This document shows positions 11,542 to 22,032 of a stretch of DNA of 64,000 nucleotides, in pieces. The stretch is from Elephas maximus indicus (Eukaryota > Chordata > Mammalia > Proboscidea > Elephantidae), in the NCBI RefSeq assembly GCF_024166365.1, contig NC_064841.1:29752001-29816000 (forward strand), read 5' to 3'. The first letter of the stretch is position 1. Each line of letters begins with the position of its first letter. Below the pieces are notes generated by a model. It made no database searches, was not told the origin of the DNA, and was given only the letters and a program-made list of their open reading frames with translations. The position numbers and the translations under genes were made by a program.

Positions 11542-14500
11542 GTGAGTGATCGTGGTGTGGGTGGGAGTGTTTTGCTGCACTGTAATAGTTTTGCACTTGC
11601 CGAATGGGGCCCTCTCATGGAGATGAAGTGCAGGGGGACATGAAGATTGGGGTCAGGAATGAAACCAAGATTCTCGTATCTTGAATTTTTTTCCGGATGT
11701 TCTGCCCTCCTGGCGCCATGCTGTCGGCGGCGTTGAGTTGGGCAGGGAATTGGCTTAGGATGGGTGGTCGTGTGCGCGCAGGGGAGAGGGAGGCACGACG
11801 GTGCACGAGGCTGGTGGGAAAGCATCTGGGCCATGTATTTTCCTCCCTTGCTCCCGGTAGTGTCGATGCCACTTTATTATTTGCACTGGGAAGGGGAGGT
11901 GGGTAATCGGGCTGTCCTGAGGGCTTTGCCAGGGCCAGAAGGAGGTCCTGGGCGCGGCTTCTGAGGTGCCCGCGGTTACAAAGGCTTGGGAACCTTAAAG
12001 CTAACTTGGAGAGGAAGATTTTTTGATTACTTTATGTTAAAGTATAGCATATAAAGTCGTGGCTGTTAAAAATGTATATAAAAAGGGTATACTAAGTCAT
12101 TCCTGATGAAAACAGTAAAATGTTAAACCCGATCCAAAGATCGTTTGAAAAGTTAGATATTTGTCGGCGATTTACCGAAAGATGTTAGGGTAAAATTGCT
12201 GAGTTAGACACAAAATCGAGTAATGGCCAGCGGGGCCATAAACTTCTGGGGTTATCTGTTCTACCGGACGTAAATTAAAATTCGAGTCTCGAAGTTAACC
12301 TCTGCTCCAGTGATTGTAAATTGCCCGGCCACAGGGTATTCATCTTTTGTTAATCCCAGATTTAGGGCAGTTTGTTTTGTTTTGCCTTTTGGTACATGTT
12401 AACCGTCTACTAGAGAACACAAACTCTGGTGTTAATACTTCGTTTTCTGTTTGTGTGGATCACATTTGGAGATGAGCCTTTGATAAGTATTGACCTGTCT
12501 GTTTCCACTACATTGTCTGAATGTGTTCGGTAGTAGCCACACCAACACTTGACTTTTGTAACCCTATTACTTTTTGTCTTTTGGCTCTGGGAAATTTAAG
12601 TGACATATATTTAAAAAAAAAAATTCTAAAACTTCACCCTCTCTTTTCCTCATCTGTAACAGTCTGAGGATTCAATTCTCTAGGCATAAATCTGAGTGAA
12701 TTCTGAGCTCAGGCATGTAACTGAGGGCTAGATGGTGTACTACCCAGATGGTATACTGCACTGGAGATGGTAGTAGTAAAGCAGCCTCTGGCAGCTTTAG
12801 TAAAGAACAAAGAGTACTTGGTCGTTTTCAATTGAACACCAAACCAAAAACCAAACCCGTTGGCATTGAGTCTATTCTGAGTCATAGTGACCCTACAGGA
12901 CAGAGTAGAAATGCCCCATAGGGGACACCTGGTGGATTCAAACTGCTGAACTTTTCGTTAGCAGCTGCAGCTCTTAACAGCTATCACCAGCGTTTCCAAT
13001 TGAACACCAGTAGTCTAATAAATAATAAAACCTCATAAAGACTGTTGAACAAATGAAGTTTGCATGATTAGAGGCATGGATCAACCCCTGGGGGAGGAGG
13101 GTGTTTTATGGAATTTAATGTTCAAGATGAGAGACATATACAAAAAATTTGTTTGAGCTTCCGTTCAAGAATACTCTGAATGGAATGGTCGGGAAAAGAA
13201 ATTTTGAAATTGATGAAGTGTACATATTGTTTTGAATTAAATGAATGGAAGAATTTTAAAGTAGCTTCCAGTTTATCTCAGTTTTTTTTTTTTTAACTTG
13301 GCTAAACTTGGTAGGAATTAGATTGATCTCCTGTTAATCTTTTCCAGTTACAGTAAACATTGGATTTTTAAGAAATCATTTTGATGAAGGCAACTAATAG
13401 TTACTATATACTTAAAGCCTTTTTGAGTTTTGCATTTGAGACATTTGCATGGTGAAAAAAGAAAATTACTGTTGGCGTTTATAGAAACTTCATATACTTA
13501 TGTTCAGACAGCCTGATTTTTAAAAATAGGCTATTAGATTTATTTTAAGATAATTTTTTTAGAATTTTGCAGCATTTCCGTAAATATACATACAATCTTA
13601 GTACACAGTACATGATTTCATTGATATAAATTTAAAAATTTTGTGTTTAAAGTGAATAAATGTTTCATGGAATTATAACTGTTTTGTAGCAGAAAGACAA
13701 GAAGGCTAAACGGTCAACTTGGAAGTTTAATTTGGACCTTACTCATCCAGTAGAAGATGGAATTTTTGATTCTGGAAATTTTGTAAGTATTACTGTACTC
13801 TGCTTACTTTGTAATTATAGTAGAGTTCTTGATCTAAGTATATGATATTTGATTTTAATCTAAGCTCTGTTCCTAGGGTACCTTCCCTAGTGAATATCTA
13901 GGGTTTTCTTCCCTAGTTTTGCATTTTTTCTGTTCTAAAATAGGAACAGTTTCTGCGGGAGAAGGTTAAAGTCAATGGAAAAACTGGAAATCTTGGAAAT
14001 GTTGTTCACATTGAACGCTTCAAAAATAAAATTACAGTTGTTTCTGAGAAACAGTTCTCTAAAAGGTTAGTATTTGTTTTTGTATAATTTAATGAAATAA
14101 TGGCATTGTGGGATATTTTCTAGACTATGTGATCACAGCATTTAGCCCCCAGTTTATCTGTAAGAATGTATGGTGGTGAGGTCAGTATAGTACATCAGAG
14201 GTACTTTGAACGTACTAAAGGCCTATAGGAAAGGAAATATATTGAGTTAACTGGGTGCTGTCTGTAGGGTCACTATGAGTCAGAATTGACTCAGTGGCAA
14301 CAGGTTTTTTTAGTTTGGATGCCATCTGCTTAAACTCATCAGTTTGCTAGAATGTAGGCAAGGTTTCCTATCTAGTGAATTATTGGCCCTGCAATCCAAG
14401 TTGTGTATATCTTTCACAACCTTGGGTCCATTAGTATACTGGCAAGAAACATACCTGGTATGCACCAAGGGAGAAATGTTTCAACTCACTAATGCAAATG

Positions 14501-15704
14501 TTTTCTTAAAAAGTTTAAGGTTATTGTTTATTCAGTAGAGGCAGCCAGTCAGAGGCAAACCTTTTAACTTTTTTGCTGCTACCAGTTTGAGTTCAGTGCT
14601 TTGAAATTCTGTCAGTGTTTTCAAGTACTGTCACAGGACTGAGTAACCCAGCAGTGAACTATCAAAGTACCCATCACCAGGACCTTAAATTCTAGTGGAG
14701 AAGAAGGACACAGAAACAGTGTCAATGATGAGTGCTTTGTAAGGGCATAAAAGAGGGTTCTGGGAAGGCCTCAGCCCAGGTGAAATGGAGGAGTGAGCCC
14801 TGCAAACTAGGAAATAACTTCCAGACAGAGTGAACAGGAAGCCTGGCAGGTTCAAGTACAGTAATAGCAGGCCAGTGTGCTCGGAGTGTAGTGCATTTTG
14901 GGAAGTGATAAGATGAGGTCAGTTGTGTGAAGGGGGGGTATCCTCAAAAGCCGTGGGGAAGTAAGTGTAATATAATGGGAAGCCATTGATTTTTGTAGGT
15001 GGTGAGCTCACTGAAGACTATTGTTATGGTTCATAGGAGAGATGGTGACATGGACTGAGGTGGTGGCAGTACGTGGTAGCTGTGAGGCTAATACTTAAGA
15101 ATTTAGAGAAAAAGGTATACTCCTTCCTCAAGGATCTTACAGACTTGCAGAGAAGCTGAGACTTACTGAGGATAGTTTTGCCAGTGGAGTGAGGTATTTG
15201 AAGCAGAGAAAGCGGCATTGACAGGGCAGGGAAATCACATAATGTGTTTGAAGAATGGATGTGTATATCTAATTAAATTGTGTAGTCAGTATGAAGAGGA
15301 ATATACCATTGCTGTTCTACATACTGGTTTCCAGTGTAAAGATCATTAGTTTACTCTGGGAGACGGAACGATAAAAGCGTTTGGTAGATCATAACTGATT
15401 TTAGTTGAGTTGAGGGACTTTGTAATACCAACCTTGTGAGAGATTTTGGAGGGGAATAGCGACACAAAAGATGGATATGAGAATACATACCTTCTGTATA
15501 TAAGCCTTTACATAGTAGGGATTGCATTTCTTAATGAAATTCATGTTTTTATTTTGAAGGTATTTGAAATACCTTACAAAAAAATACCTTAAGAAGAACA
15601 ATCTTCGCGATTGGCTTCGTGTGGTTGCATCTGACAAGGAGACTTATGAGCTTCGTTATTTCCAGATTAGTCAAGATGAAGATGGATCTGAGTCTGAGGA
15701 CTAG
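11533..15704 (+). CDS. RPL22L1: Ribosomal protein L22-like 1 (eL22-like), four coding exons
   Basis: Spliced coding segments are 11533-11541, 13690-13782, 13944-14065 and 15560-15704: 369 nt, 122 residues plus stop, the usual length of the family. All three introns are GT-AG. The protein is a paralogue of RPL22 (eL22), a component of the large ribosomal subunit and an RNA-binding protein with extra-ribosomal roles. Visible features: a basic patch near the N-terminus (KKAKR), the family block [19 protein letters not shown] (residues 16-34), a basic central part ([20 protein letters not shown]), [20 protein letters not shown] near the C-terminus and an acidic tail ending SESED. There is no premature stop or frameshift, and the introns rule out a retrocopy. 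The ATG was chosen because it is the first after the pyrimidine tract and splices in frame to the conserved exon 2. RPL22L1 rather than RPL22 is indicated by the length and sequence. In human, RPL22 represses this gene through an RNA hairpin; a candidate site is in intron 2. Confidence 0.97.
11961..12836 (+). other. RPL22L1: RPL22L1 intron 1, 5' part
   Basis: Non-repetitive AT-rich intron sequence downstream of the CpG island. Nothing else recognised. Confidence 0.5.
12837..12996 (-). mobile_element. AfroSINE-type SINE, short form, in RPL22L1 intron 1
   Basis: Antisense to the gene. Nearly full length, with a small deletion in the middle. It is far from both splice sites. Confidence 0.85.
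12997..13689 (+). other. RPL22L1: RPL22L1 intron 1, 3' part
   Basis: Unique intron sequence ending in the acceptor ttttgtag at 13682-13689. Confidence 0.6.
13690..13782 (+). CDS. RPL22L1: RPL22L1 exon 2
   Basis: 31 codons (residues 4-34) with phase 0 at both ends. The donor gtaagt at 13783 is near consensus. Confidence 0.97.
13873..13916 (+). promoter_or_regulatory. RPL22L1: alternating hairpin array in RPL22L1 intron 2
   Basis: Four 6-nt arms alternate: CTAGGG (13873-13878), CCCTAG (13885-13890), CTAGGG (13898-13903), CCCTAG (13911-13916). Loops are 6, 7 and 7 nt. Arms 1:2, 2:3 and 3:4 each make a perfect 6-bp stem, so 2:3 competes with the other two. Each possible hairpin has a G-C pair at the loop neck and a U as the last loop base, the features I recall from in vitro selection for RPL22 binding. 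Arms 2 and 4 end in AG and have 3' splice site character. Function is inferred. Confidence 0.6.
13944..14065 (+). CDS. RPL22L1: RPL22L1 exon 3
   Basis: Residues 35-74 plus two bases of codon 75. The acceptor tag is at 13941-13943 and the donor is gttagt at 14066. Confidence 0.97.
14256..14316 (+). mobile_element. AfroSINE-type 3' fragment in RPL22L1 intron 3
   Basis: Only the tail is present: gggtcactatgagtcag to gcaacaggttttttt. Confidence 0.75.
14680..15240 (-). mobile_element. old L2-like LINE remnant in RPL22L1 intron 3
   Basis: The plus strand shows degenerate versions of antisense L2 landmarks, such as ggccagtgtgctcggagtgtagtg (14871 on) and gggaagccattg near 14978. Strongly decayed. 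Confidence 0.55.
15560..15704 (+). CDS. RPL22L1: RPL22L1 exon 4, with stop
   Basis: Completes codon 75 and encodes residues 76-122; stop TAG at 15702-15704. The acceptor is ttttgaag ending at 15559. Confidence 0.97.
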
Positions 15705-15825
15705 GTGAAGCCTCCTGACAGGGCTTTGCTTATTAAGAAACAAATGGACCGTACAAGGGAAAGAAACATCTAGGAGCAGACTTTTAATTTATTGGTGAAT
15801 AAAAAACATTGTACTCTCTTATGCT
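15705..15825 (+). terminator. RPL22L1: RPL22L1 3' UTR and polyadenylation signal
   Basis: aataaa at 15798-15803 lies about 95 bases past the stop, giving a short 3' UTR. The cleavage site is estimated 15-25 bases later. Confidence 0.8.
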
Positions 15826-16425
15826 TCTGTCTCATTTATTTAGAGATGATGTGTTTACATGATGCCGGCTTTTCTTTCGTAGTTCGTCAACAATGTTTGA
15901 ATAGTTTATAGCTAGAGAAAATTTTTCTAAGATTCATCGCTTTTACAAATATCCTCAAGTAAAAGTATGTTACATATAACGTAATGTTATATGGAAATAA
16001 TATTGCAGCACAATTTCATATCTAGCTTTATATATTAAAATATAGAATTCTACTGACAGTCTCTTACATACTTAGTGTGCAGTTTGTAAATGCAGTCCTG
16101 AGTGCCTAGTACCGTTCTTGTGCAGATGTGTTCCATGTTGGACCACTTGTGCCCTCAGCTTCAGAAGGTACTGCCTTTTTCTAATTAGTGTCGGTCCTCT
16201 GTATGGGTGAGTGTCAGTCCTGCCTATGAGAAATTTCCCGCCAGGTGCCTTGTAAATAAATTTTTTTTTTTTTTGCCTTGTAGGCGCTTTCAAATCTGAA
16301 CTCTAATTTTATCAGTTAAATTTGCTGTAAGTTCTTTGATAATTTACTCCCCAGTTGGATGAGTTGGGTCTCTTCGCTTAATGCCCTCCAAGCTCCATTG
16401 ATCATTCTAGAAATGTATTAAAAAA
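15826..16425. other. intergenic flank downstream of RPL22L1
   Basis: AT-rich, with a T-run at 16261-16274. No gene or repeat family recognised. Confidence 0.4.
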
Positions 16426-16510
16426 ATAAAACCCTGTGGAGCATAGTTCTACTCAGCATATGGGGTCATGAGTTGGCCTGGAAAATACTCGATGGAACTG
16501 GGCAGCTGTT
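16426..16510 (+). mobile_element. AfroSINE-type 3' fragment
   Basis: Half-element starting aaaccctgtggagcatag and ending near gatggaactgggca, probably from the GATCTAC form. Confidence 0.65.
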
Positions 16511-16563
16511 TTTTCAGTATTGAGAGTTGCAGTATGGCCAATAGCACTATAAGGCATGCCTGA

Positions 16564-16728
16564 GAAACCCTGGTGGTGTAGTGGTTAAGTGCTACGGCTG
16601 CTAACCAAAAAGTTGACAGTTCGAATCCGCCAGGCGCTCCTTGGAAACTGGGGCAGTTCTACTCTGTCCTATATGTTCACTGTGAGTCGGAATCGACTTG
16701 ATGGCACTGTTTGGTTTTTTTGTTTTTG
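16564..16728 (+). mobile_element. AfroSINE-type SINE, short form
   Basis: Clear A box (tggtgtagtgg) and B box (gttcgaatcc) in the head. A small deletion in the body and a T/G-rich tail to 16728. Confidence 0.9.
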
Positions 16729-17379
16729 AGCGAAGCTTCACGAACATGTATTTTCCTCTGCAAGGCACGTCACGGCTTTGGTGCTTTGAAACTCCAGCAG
16801 TTAAGAACTATGGGTGGGGCCGTTTTAAACAGGGAAATCCACAAAACAGAAGTGAGAAACATGGCACTAAATAGGCCTTGGAAAAGGACACTGGGCAGTC
16901 AGCTGAGACAAGGCAGAACATCACCTTGTTGAACAAGTTGGAACAGAAGATGGGGACGCTCTTTTCGCTTTCGCGTGTCCACGAATGGCTGAAAGCCCTG
17001 TGAATACTAATTTTTGGGGTAACATAAAAGGCAAGTTGACAAATAGGGAATCCGAGAACCAGAGTAAATCGTAATGTGCATTTTCTACTTCTAACCTGAA
17101 GATGAGGTGTCAGGACCTCAGATACTTAAAAAATGCCAGTAGAATGTCAAATACGTTATTCCAGTTTCAAGCTAAGATACAGAATTATGTATTTCTTGGA
17201 AGTGTTGGAAATACTGGTTTCGTTAAGAGTTTTGTTCTCTTAAATATTAAAGCATGGACTTCATGAATCCTCAGAACAATGCCTTGTCACATTGTAGGCA
17301 CCCATTTGTGGTGGTCTATTTTTAAACGCTTTAGTATAAATGGTGTCATGGGGTATTTGTGGGATTATATTAATGATCC
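16729..17379. other. intergenic, nothing recognised
   Basis: No gene. The sequence just before 17380 may belong to the next composite repeat. Confidence 0.35.
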
Positions 17380-17564
17380 ACCACTTGTCTGTCAGTTTGT
17401 CATACTGTGGTGGCTTGCATGCTGGTGTGATGCTGAAAGCTGTACTGCCAGTATTTCAAATACAAGCAGCATCACCCATGGTGGACATGTTTCAGCAAGA
17501 GACTGGGAAGAAGGACTTGGCAAGCTACTTTTGAAAAAATTGACCAGTGAAAACCAAGTTCGCT
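17380..17564 (+). mobile_element. SINE-body-like repeat abutting an RTE 3' end
   Basis: Resembles the body of the tRNA-Gly-headed SINE at 21715: ggcttgcatgctg, a later gaagaaggacttggcaagc, and accagtgaaaacc. It runs straight into RTE sequence. Confidence 0.55.
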
Positions 17565-18110
17565 GGACGTATTGCATTAGGCAAGTCTGCAAATGACCCC
17601 TTTAATGCGTTAAGAAGCAAAGATGTCACTTTGAGGACTAAGATGCGCCTGACCCAAACCATGGTATTTTCAGTCACCTCATAAGCGTGGAAAAGCTGGA
17701 CCATGAGTAAGGAAGACCAGAGAAGAATTGATGCCTTTGAATTATGGTATTGGAGAAGAATATTCAATATACCATAAACTGCTGGAAGAACGAACAGATG
17801 AGCCTTGAAAGAAGTACAGCCAGAATACTCCAAAAAGTGAGGACGGTGAGACTTCATCCCATGTACTTTGGTCGTGTTACCAAGAGGGGCTATTCCCTGG
17901 AGAAGGACAGCATGATTGGTAAGATAGAGGGCCAGCAAAAAAAGGAGACCCTCAATGAGATGGATTGACACAGTGGCTGCAACCATGGGATCAAACAGCA
18001 ACAATTGTGAAGATGGCGCAGGACTGGGCAGTGTTTCGTTCTGTTGTAGGTAGGGTTGCTATGAGTAAGAACTGACTCAATGGCACATAACAACAACAAT
18101 AATATTAATG
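17565..18110 (+). mobile_element. RTE/BovB-type LINE 3' end, sense
   Basis: About 545 bp of the last coding part and tail, ending in cataacaacaacaa. Landmarks include aagctggaccatgagtaagg and gatggcgcaggactgggcag. Stops in all frames. Confidence 0.9.
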
Positions 18111-18450
18111 CTAAACTGTATCAGTAACAAGGTTGTTTTATTTATGTGCATTGTTAGCGATATTTGGGGATTGGTGAAATTTGTGATGTTTAAGATACGG
18201 GATTGGTTGGAATACGTGAAATTGGATGTAAGAAGACGTATGACTTAAATGAATACAAGGTAAGTCAACCATCCACACCATTGCTGAACTAGAGGCTGAG
18301 CCTGCTTCTCCATGGAGGGCCCAGGGGCTTGTCAGAGAAAAGATTGCAAAGCTGCTGAAAGAATGTTGTCTCCACTTCACAGTGAGCTGCCTTTTTTCAT
18401 TCAAGATGCTGGGTGGTGTACCTGCTTCCCCTGGTTTAGATGAATGGAGT
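18111..18450. other. intergenic, nothing recognised
   Basis: Unique sequence between an RTE end and a SINE. Confidence 0.4.
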
Positions 18451-18656
18451 TTAAAACCAGTTGTCATGTCACTTCTAACTCATGATGACCCCATGTGTGC
18501 CAGAGTCAAGCTGTGTTCCATAGATTTTTCAGTGGCTGACTCTTTTGGTAGTAGATTGCCAGGCTTTTCTTCTGAGGCAACGTTGGGTGGACTTGAACTT
18601 CCAACGTCTTGGATAGCAGCCAAGTGCATTACTGTTTGCACCACGCAGGGACTCCT
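18451..18656 (-). mobile_element. AfroSINE-type SINE, GATCTAC form
   Basis: Full-length antisense copy ending with the complement of the ggagtccctg head at 18656. The 3' part of the element is intact. Confidence 0.85.
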
Positions 18657-19010
18657 AAATGGAGTTTGGACACAGAATATTCATTTCTTTACAAAAATTT
18701 TGCAATTTCAGCTTTACTATAAAAGATACAAATAAGGGTCAGCACAAAGAAGAGACACATAGGGTGAGGTCTGGGAGGGTCCCCAGTGTGAATCTGTGTC
18801 CCAAAAAGGATCGCACTACTCTCCCATGTACATCGATGGCTTTCACCAACCAGGAAGCCCTTCTTGATTCTTTTCTTGACAGGTTGTTGAAGTGCTCCCC
18901 AACTGTATAGCACTGCCCTAGTGTAGCAAACTCCTTGGTTCTTCACTGCAGTATTGAAATGACTTCCTAAAACTCTGCCCCATTCTTTCCATTATTCATG
19001 TTTTCTACAA
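18657..19010. other. intergenic, nothing recognised
   Basis: Unique sequence; short open frames only. Confidence 0.4.
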
Positions 19011-19870
19011 ATAGTTACCAAGTATCTACTGTGTGCCTGTTTTGCTCAGCAGTGGGGCTATAATGGTGAGTAAAAACCGACCCAGTCTGCTCTTCTAGAC
19101 CATATAGTGAGGGAAACACTGATCGAATAATCACATAAAAACTGGTAAGTGCTACAAAGGAGAGAGGTTGATCAAAGGAATTTGATCTAGTCAGGGAAGG
19201 CAACTGGGGAAGTGATGTGTGAGCAACATACAAGAGGGGTTGCAGGCAATATCCAGGTAAAGGGGAAAGAAGGATATTACAGGCTGAGGGATCAGCATGC
19301 ATAAAGTTCTCAGGACATTGGGGTTCTGGATGGATAGAATACATCTGGGATAGAGACAATGGGAGTGTGTGGTTATGAGGGGAATCTGGGAAGGTAGGAT
19401 GAAACCAGCCCACGGAGCACTGTAGCCCATGTTATTTCTTTTTAATCTTGACAGCAATGGGAAGCTATTGAATTTTAAGTAGAGGATGTGATCCAATGAG
19501 GGGTACGTTTTAAAAAGATCAGTAACTGCATTGTGTAGAATGGTTTTCAGTGGAGTCAGTTTGGATGTAGGGAGACAGCAAGTTGGGACTTGGTGACGGA
19601 CTGGATATTGGCGGTAAGGAAGCATTGTCAAGGGTGGCTTATACAACTGGCCAGATGTAGGTCACACTGGAAGAGGGCAAGAGTAGAGGAAAAGCAGTTC
19701 AACTTCGACCATGCTGAGTTCGAAGTGCCTTTGTGATATACTGCAGATGTCAAGCATGAAGTTTAATGCATAGGTCTAGGAGCTCAGAGAAAGGATCCAG
19801 GTGAAGATACCTTTTCTAGGCTTGTACATATAGGTAGTAATAAGCACTGAGTATGGGTGAAACTTCCTAT
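19011..19870 (-). mobile_element. old L2-like LINE remnant
   Basis: Antisense L2-like landmarks: tactgtgtgcctgt near 19027, gggctataatggtgagt, and gggaagctattgaa near 19458. Boundaries approximate. Confidence 0.5.
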
Positions 19871-20094
19871 GGGCAGTGTAGAGTGAGGGTGAGGTACTGG
19901 GGCAAATGCCAGTGATGCCTCCTTTATTCCCCCCCTAGAGCAATTTTTCAAAACCACCTGAATGTGTTATTCACATGTTTAAAAGTCTTCAAAGTTAATT
20001 TAACATTTATTTTATGCAAGGGCTGGGAACACTATGTCAAGTAAGATACTTAGGCCTTTAAGGAATTGGCAGGGTACTAATAGAAGAGACGGGT

Positions 20095-20690
20095 AACTTC
20101 ATTTATTTAACAAATAATTTATTGATAAGCTACTCTATCCTAGGCTGTATTTGGAATATTGCAGTAAACAAAGTAGAGCCCCTGCCTTCATGAAGCTTAC
20201 AGTTCAGTGGAGGAAGACAGACAGTAACATAAATAAGATGGATGTTACATAGTGGTAAATGCTATGAAGAAAAACAAATCAGGGAAGGGAAATAGGAAGT
20301 GTTGGGAGGAAGAGGTGTTGTAAATGGGATGGTCAGGAAAGGCTTTAATGAGACGGAAATATTGGATCCAGTCAAGTAGATGTCTGCGGGAGAAGCATTT
20401 TAGGCACAGAGAATAGCAAGAGCAAAGGCCTGAGGCAAAAGTGCCCCTGGTATATAGCCTAGGAAAAATAAGCGGCCTCTGGGACCAGAGCTGAATGACT
20501 GGAGGAGAGTAGAAAGATGTGAATAAACTCTGTGTTGGGGGCCATCTTGGAGGCTGGCTACGGCAGGGAGGACATCAAATAGGGAGAGCTTTGCAGGCCA
20601 TTGTAAGGACTTCAGCTGTTTTTCTGAGAATGACGATCTGCCCGAGATTTCATCCATGATCAGGAAAAAAGGGTCTGCAGTCTGGGTTTC
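20095..20690 (-). mobile_element. old L2 LINE 3' region
   Basis: cctgccttcatgaagcttac (20180-20199) is close to the complement of the L2 3' end; gcaagagcaaaggcctgagg (20416 on) and gcaggccattgtaagg (20592 on) fit sequence further into the element. Confidence 0.7.
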
Positions 20691-21514
20691 AGGGGACACA
20701 GATGGGAAAGGAAAGGGTGGTTTTTCCATGAACGCTATGACATTCCACTCTTACTGGGATTTAACAGGCACTGATTTCTTGCCAGAGCCTGGTTGCTAAA
20801 CTGTAGGATGTGAGGGTAGAGCTTAGGACTGTCATTTTGTTGCCACTGGAAGAGGAAGTAGATGAAGCATGAAGCCAACCAGAGCGAACAAAGGAGACAG
20901 AGCCCTGATTTAGTTTGAATTCTTGAATCTAGCGATACCTGAAGTCTGCACCTTGGGAATCCCCTGTTATACAAACCAAAACCACTGCCCTTTTGCTGAA
21001 GGTGCACCATGACAGTTCTTATGCTTTGATCGAATTTTTTATTTACTTCTTTTCCTCCCTCACTAGACTATAATTCCTCAAGACTATAAACCAGGTCAGA
21101 TTTACCTTTGTGTGCACTTCTGTGTAAACAAGCACGTACAACTAACAGAGAAACCCGAGTCAGGTAGTTATATTGACGTTACCCTTCATTCAAAAATGTG
21201 AAAGGCAACCAAGGAACACCCAAAATGGATAAAACTAACAGCATCAAAGAAAAAGACTGGGACAAACAAAAACAACTGGCCCAGGAACAAAAGATATAAG
21301 AAACAGCCTAAAATTTCCCTAAGCCTGAGAGAAACTTGGATCCTCATATTGAAAGCATTCACTGTAGGCCAGGCAGGGTGAAGGGAAAAATTTACTCCTA
21401 CACACATCCCCAAGAAATTTCAGAACTCCCAAGGATAAAGAGAAAATCCTAAAAGCTTCCGGAGAGGAGAGAAAACCTACAAAGAATTGGGCTTACCTAG
21501 GGATGCACTGAAGA
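20691..21514. other. intergenic, nothing recognised
   Basis: Mixed unique sequence. 21190-21500 could be part of an L1 or other old repeat, but I cannot place it. Confidence 0.35.
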
Positions 21515-21710
21515 AGCCCTGCTGGCGCGGCGGTAAAGGTGCTTGGCTGTTAACCAAAAGGTTGGTGGTTCGAACCCACTGGCCACTCCATGGGAGAAAG
21601 ATGTGACAGTCTGCTTCCATAAAAATTACAGCCTTGGAAACCCTATGGGGCAGTTCTGCTCTATCCTACAGGTTGGTAAGAGTCAGAATCGACTTGATGG
21701 CAATGGGTAG
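21515..21710 (+). mobile_element. AfroSINE-type SINE, long form
   Basis: Head ctggcgcggcggtaa, B box gttcgaaccc, then gggagaaagatgtgacagtc and the standard tail. A head-to-tail neighbour follows directly. Confidence 0.9.
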
Positions 21711-22032
21711 GGGTGCACTGGTGGTTGGTTCAGGGGTAGAATTCTTACCTTTCATGCCAGAGACCCAGGTTCTCGGCCAATGCACCTCATGTGTAGCCAG
21801 TGGAGTCTTGCATATTGCTATGATGCAGAACAGATTTCGGTGGAGCTTCCAGACTGTGAGGAAAGGCCTGGTGATCTATTTCCAAAAATTAACCAGTAAA
21901 AACACTGTGGGTCACAACACCGATCCTCCACAGGTCATGGGGATGGCGAAGGACCAGGTAGCATTTTGGTCCATTGTGCTTATGGTCACGAGTCAGGGGC
22001 TGAATTGACTGGCAAGTAACAACAACAACAAG
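21711..22032 (+). mobile_element. tRNA-Gly-headed SINE with RTE tail
   Basis: 21717-21787 resembles tRNA-Gly: ggttggttcaggggtagaat, gagacccaggttct, cggccaatgca. The body (around 21800-21910) carries gcttccagact and ggcctggtgatctat. The end, gatggcgaaggaccaggtag then aagtaacaacaacaaca, matches the RTE tail. It is a SINE rather than a tRNA gene because the sequence continues past the acceptor region and the T arm is damaged. Confidence 0.8.

Larger units (their letters stand above)
11095..11960 (+). promoter_or_regulatory. RPL22L1: CpG island and promoter of RPL22L1
   Basis: CpG density rises sharply here compared with the AT-rich surroundings and covers the first exon. A CTTCCGG motif at about 11421-11427 fits an ETS/GABP site. 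tataag at 11474-11479 lies about 27 bases before the pyrimidine tract 11501-11510, a spacing typical of TATA-like boxes in ribosomal protein genes. AAAATGGCGCG at 11530-11540 fits a YY1 site overlapping the start codon, also common in this gene class. Motif roles are inferred from sequence only. Confidence 0.8.

Noticed and set aside
11157..11834. 225-codon minus-strand frame over the CpG island
   Set aside because: CpG-rich DNA gives long chance frames. It overlaps the RPL22L1 promoter and exon 1 antisense plus a SINE, and matches no family I know.
17525..18004. 159-codon minus-strand frame
   Set aside because: It is the antisense shadow of an RTE 3' end; the related minus-strand frames at 59956-60211 have the same cause.
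21717..21787. tRNA-Gly gene
   Set aside because: The T arm is damaged, sequence continues into a SINE body and there is no Pol III terminator at the expected place.
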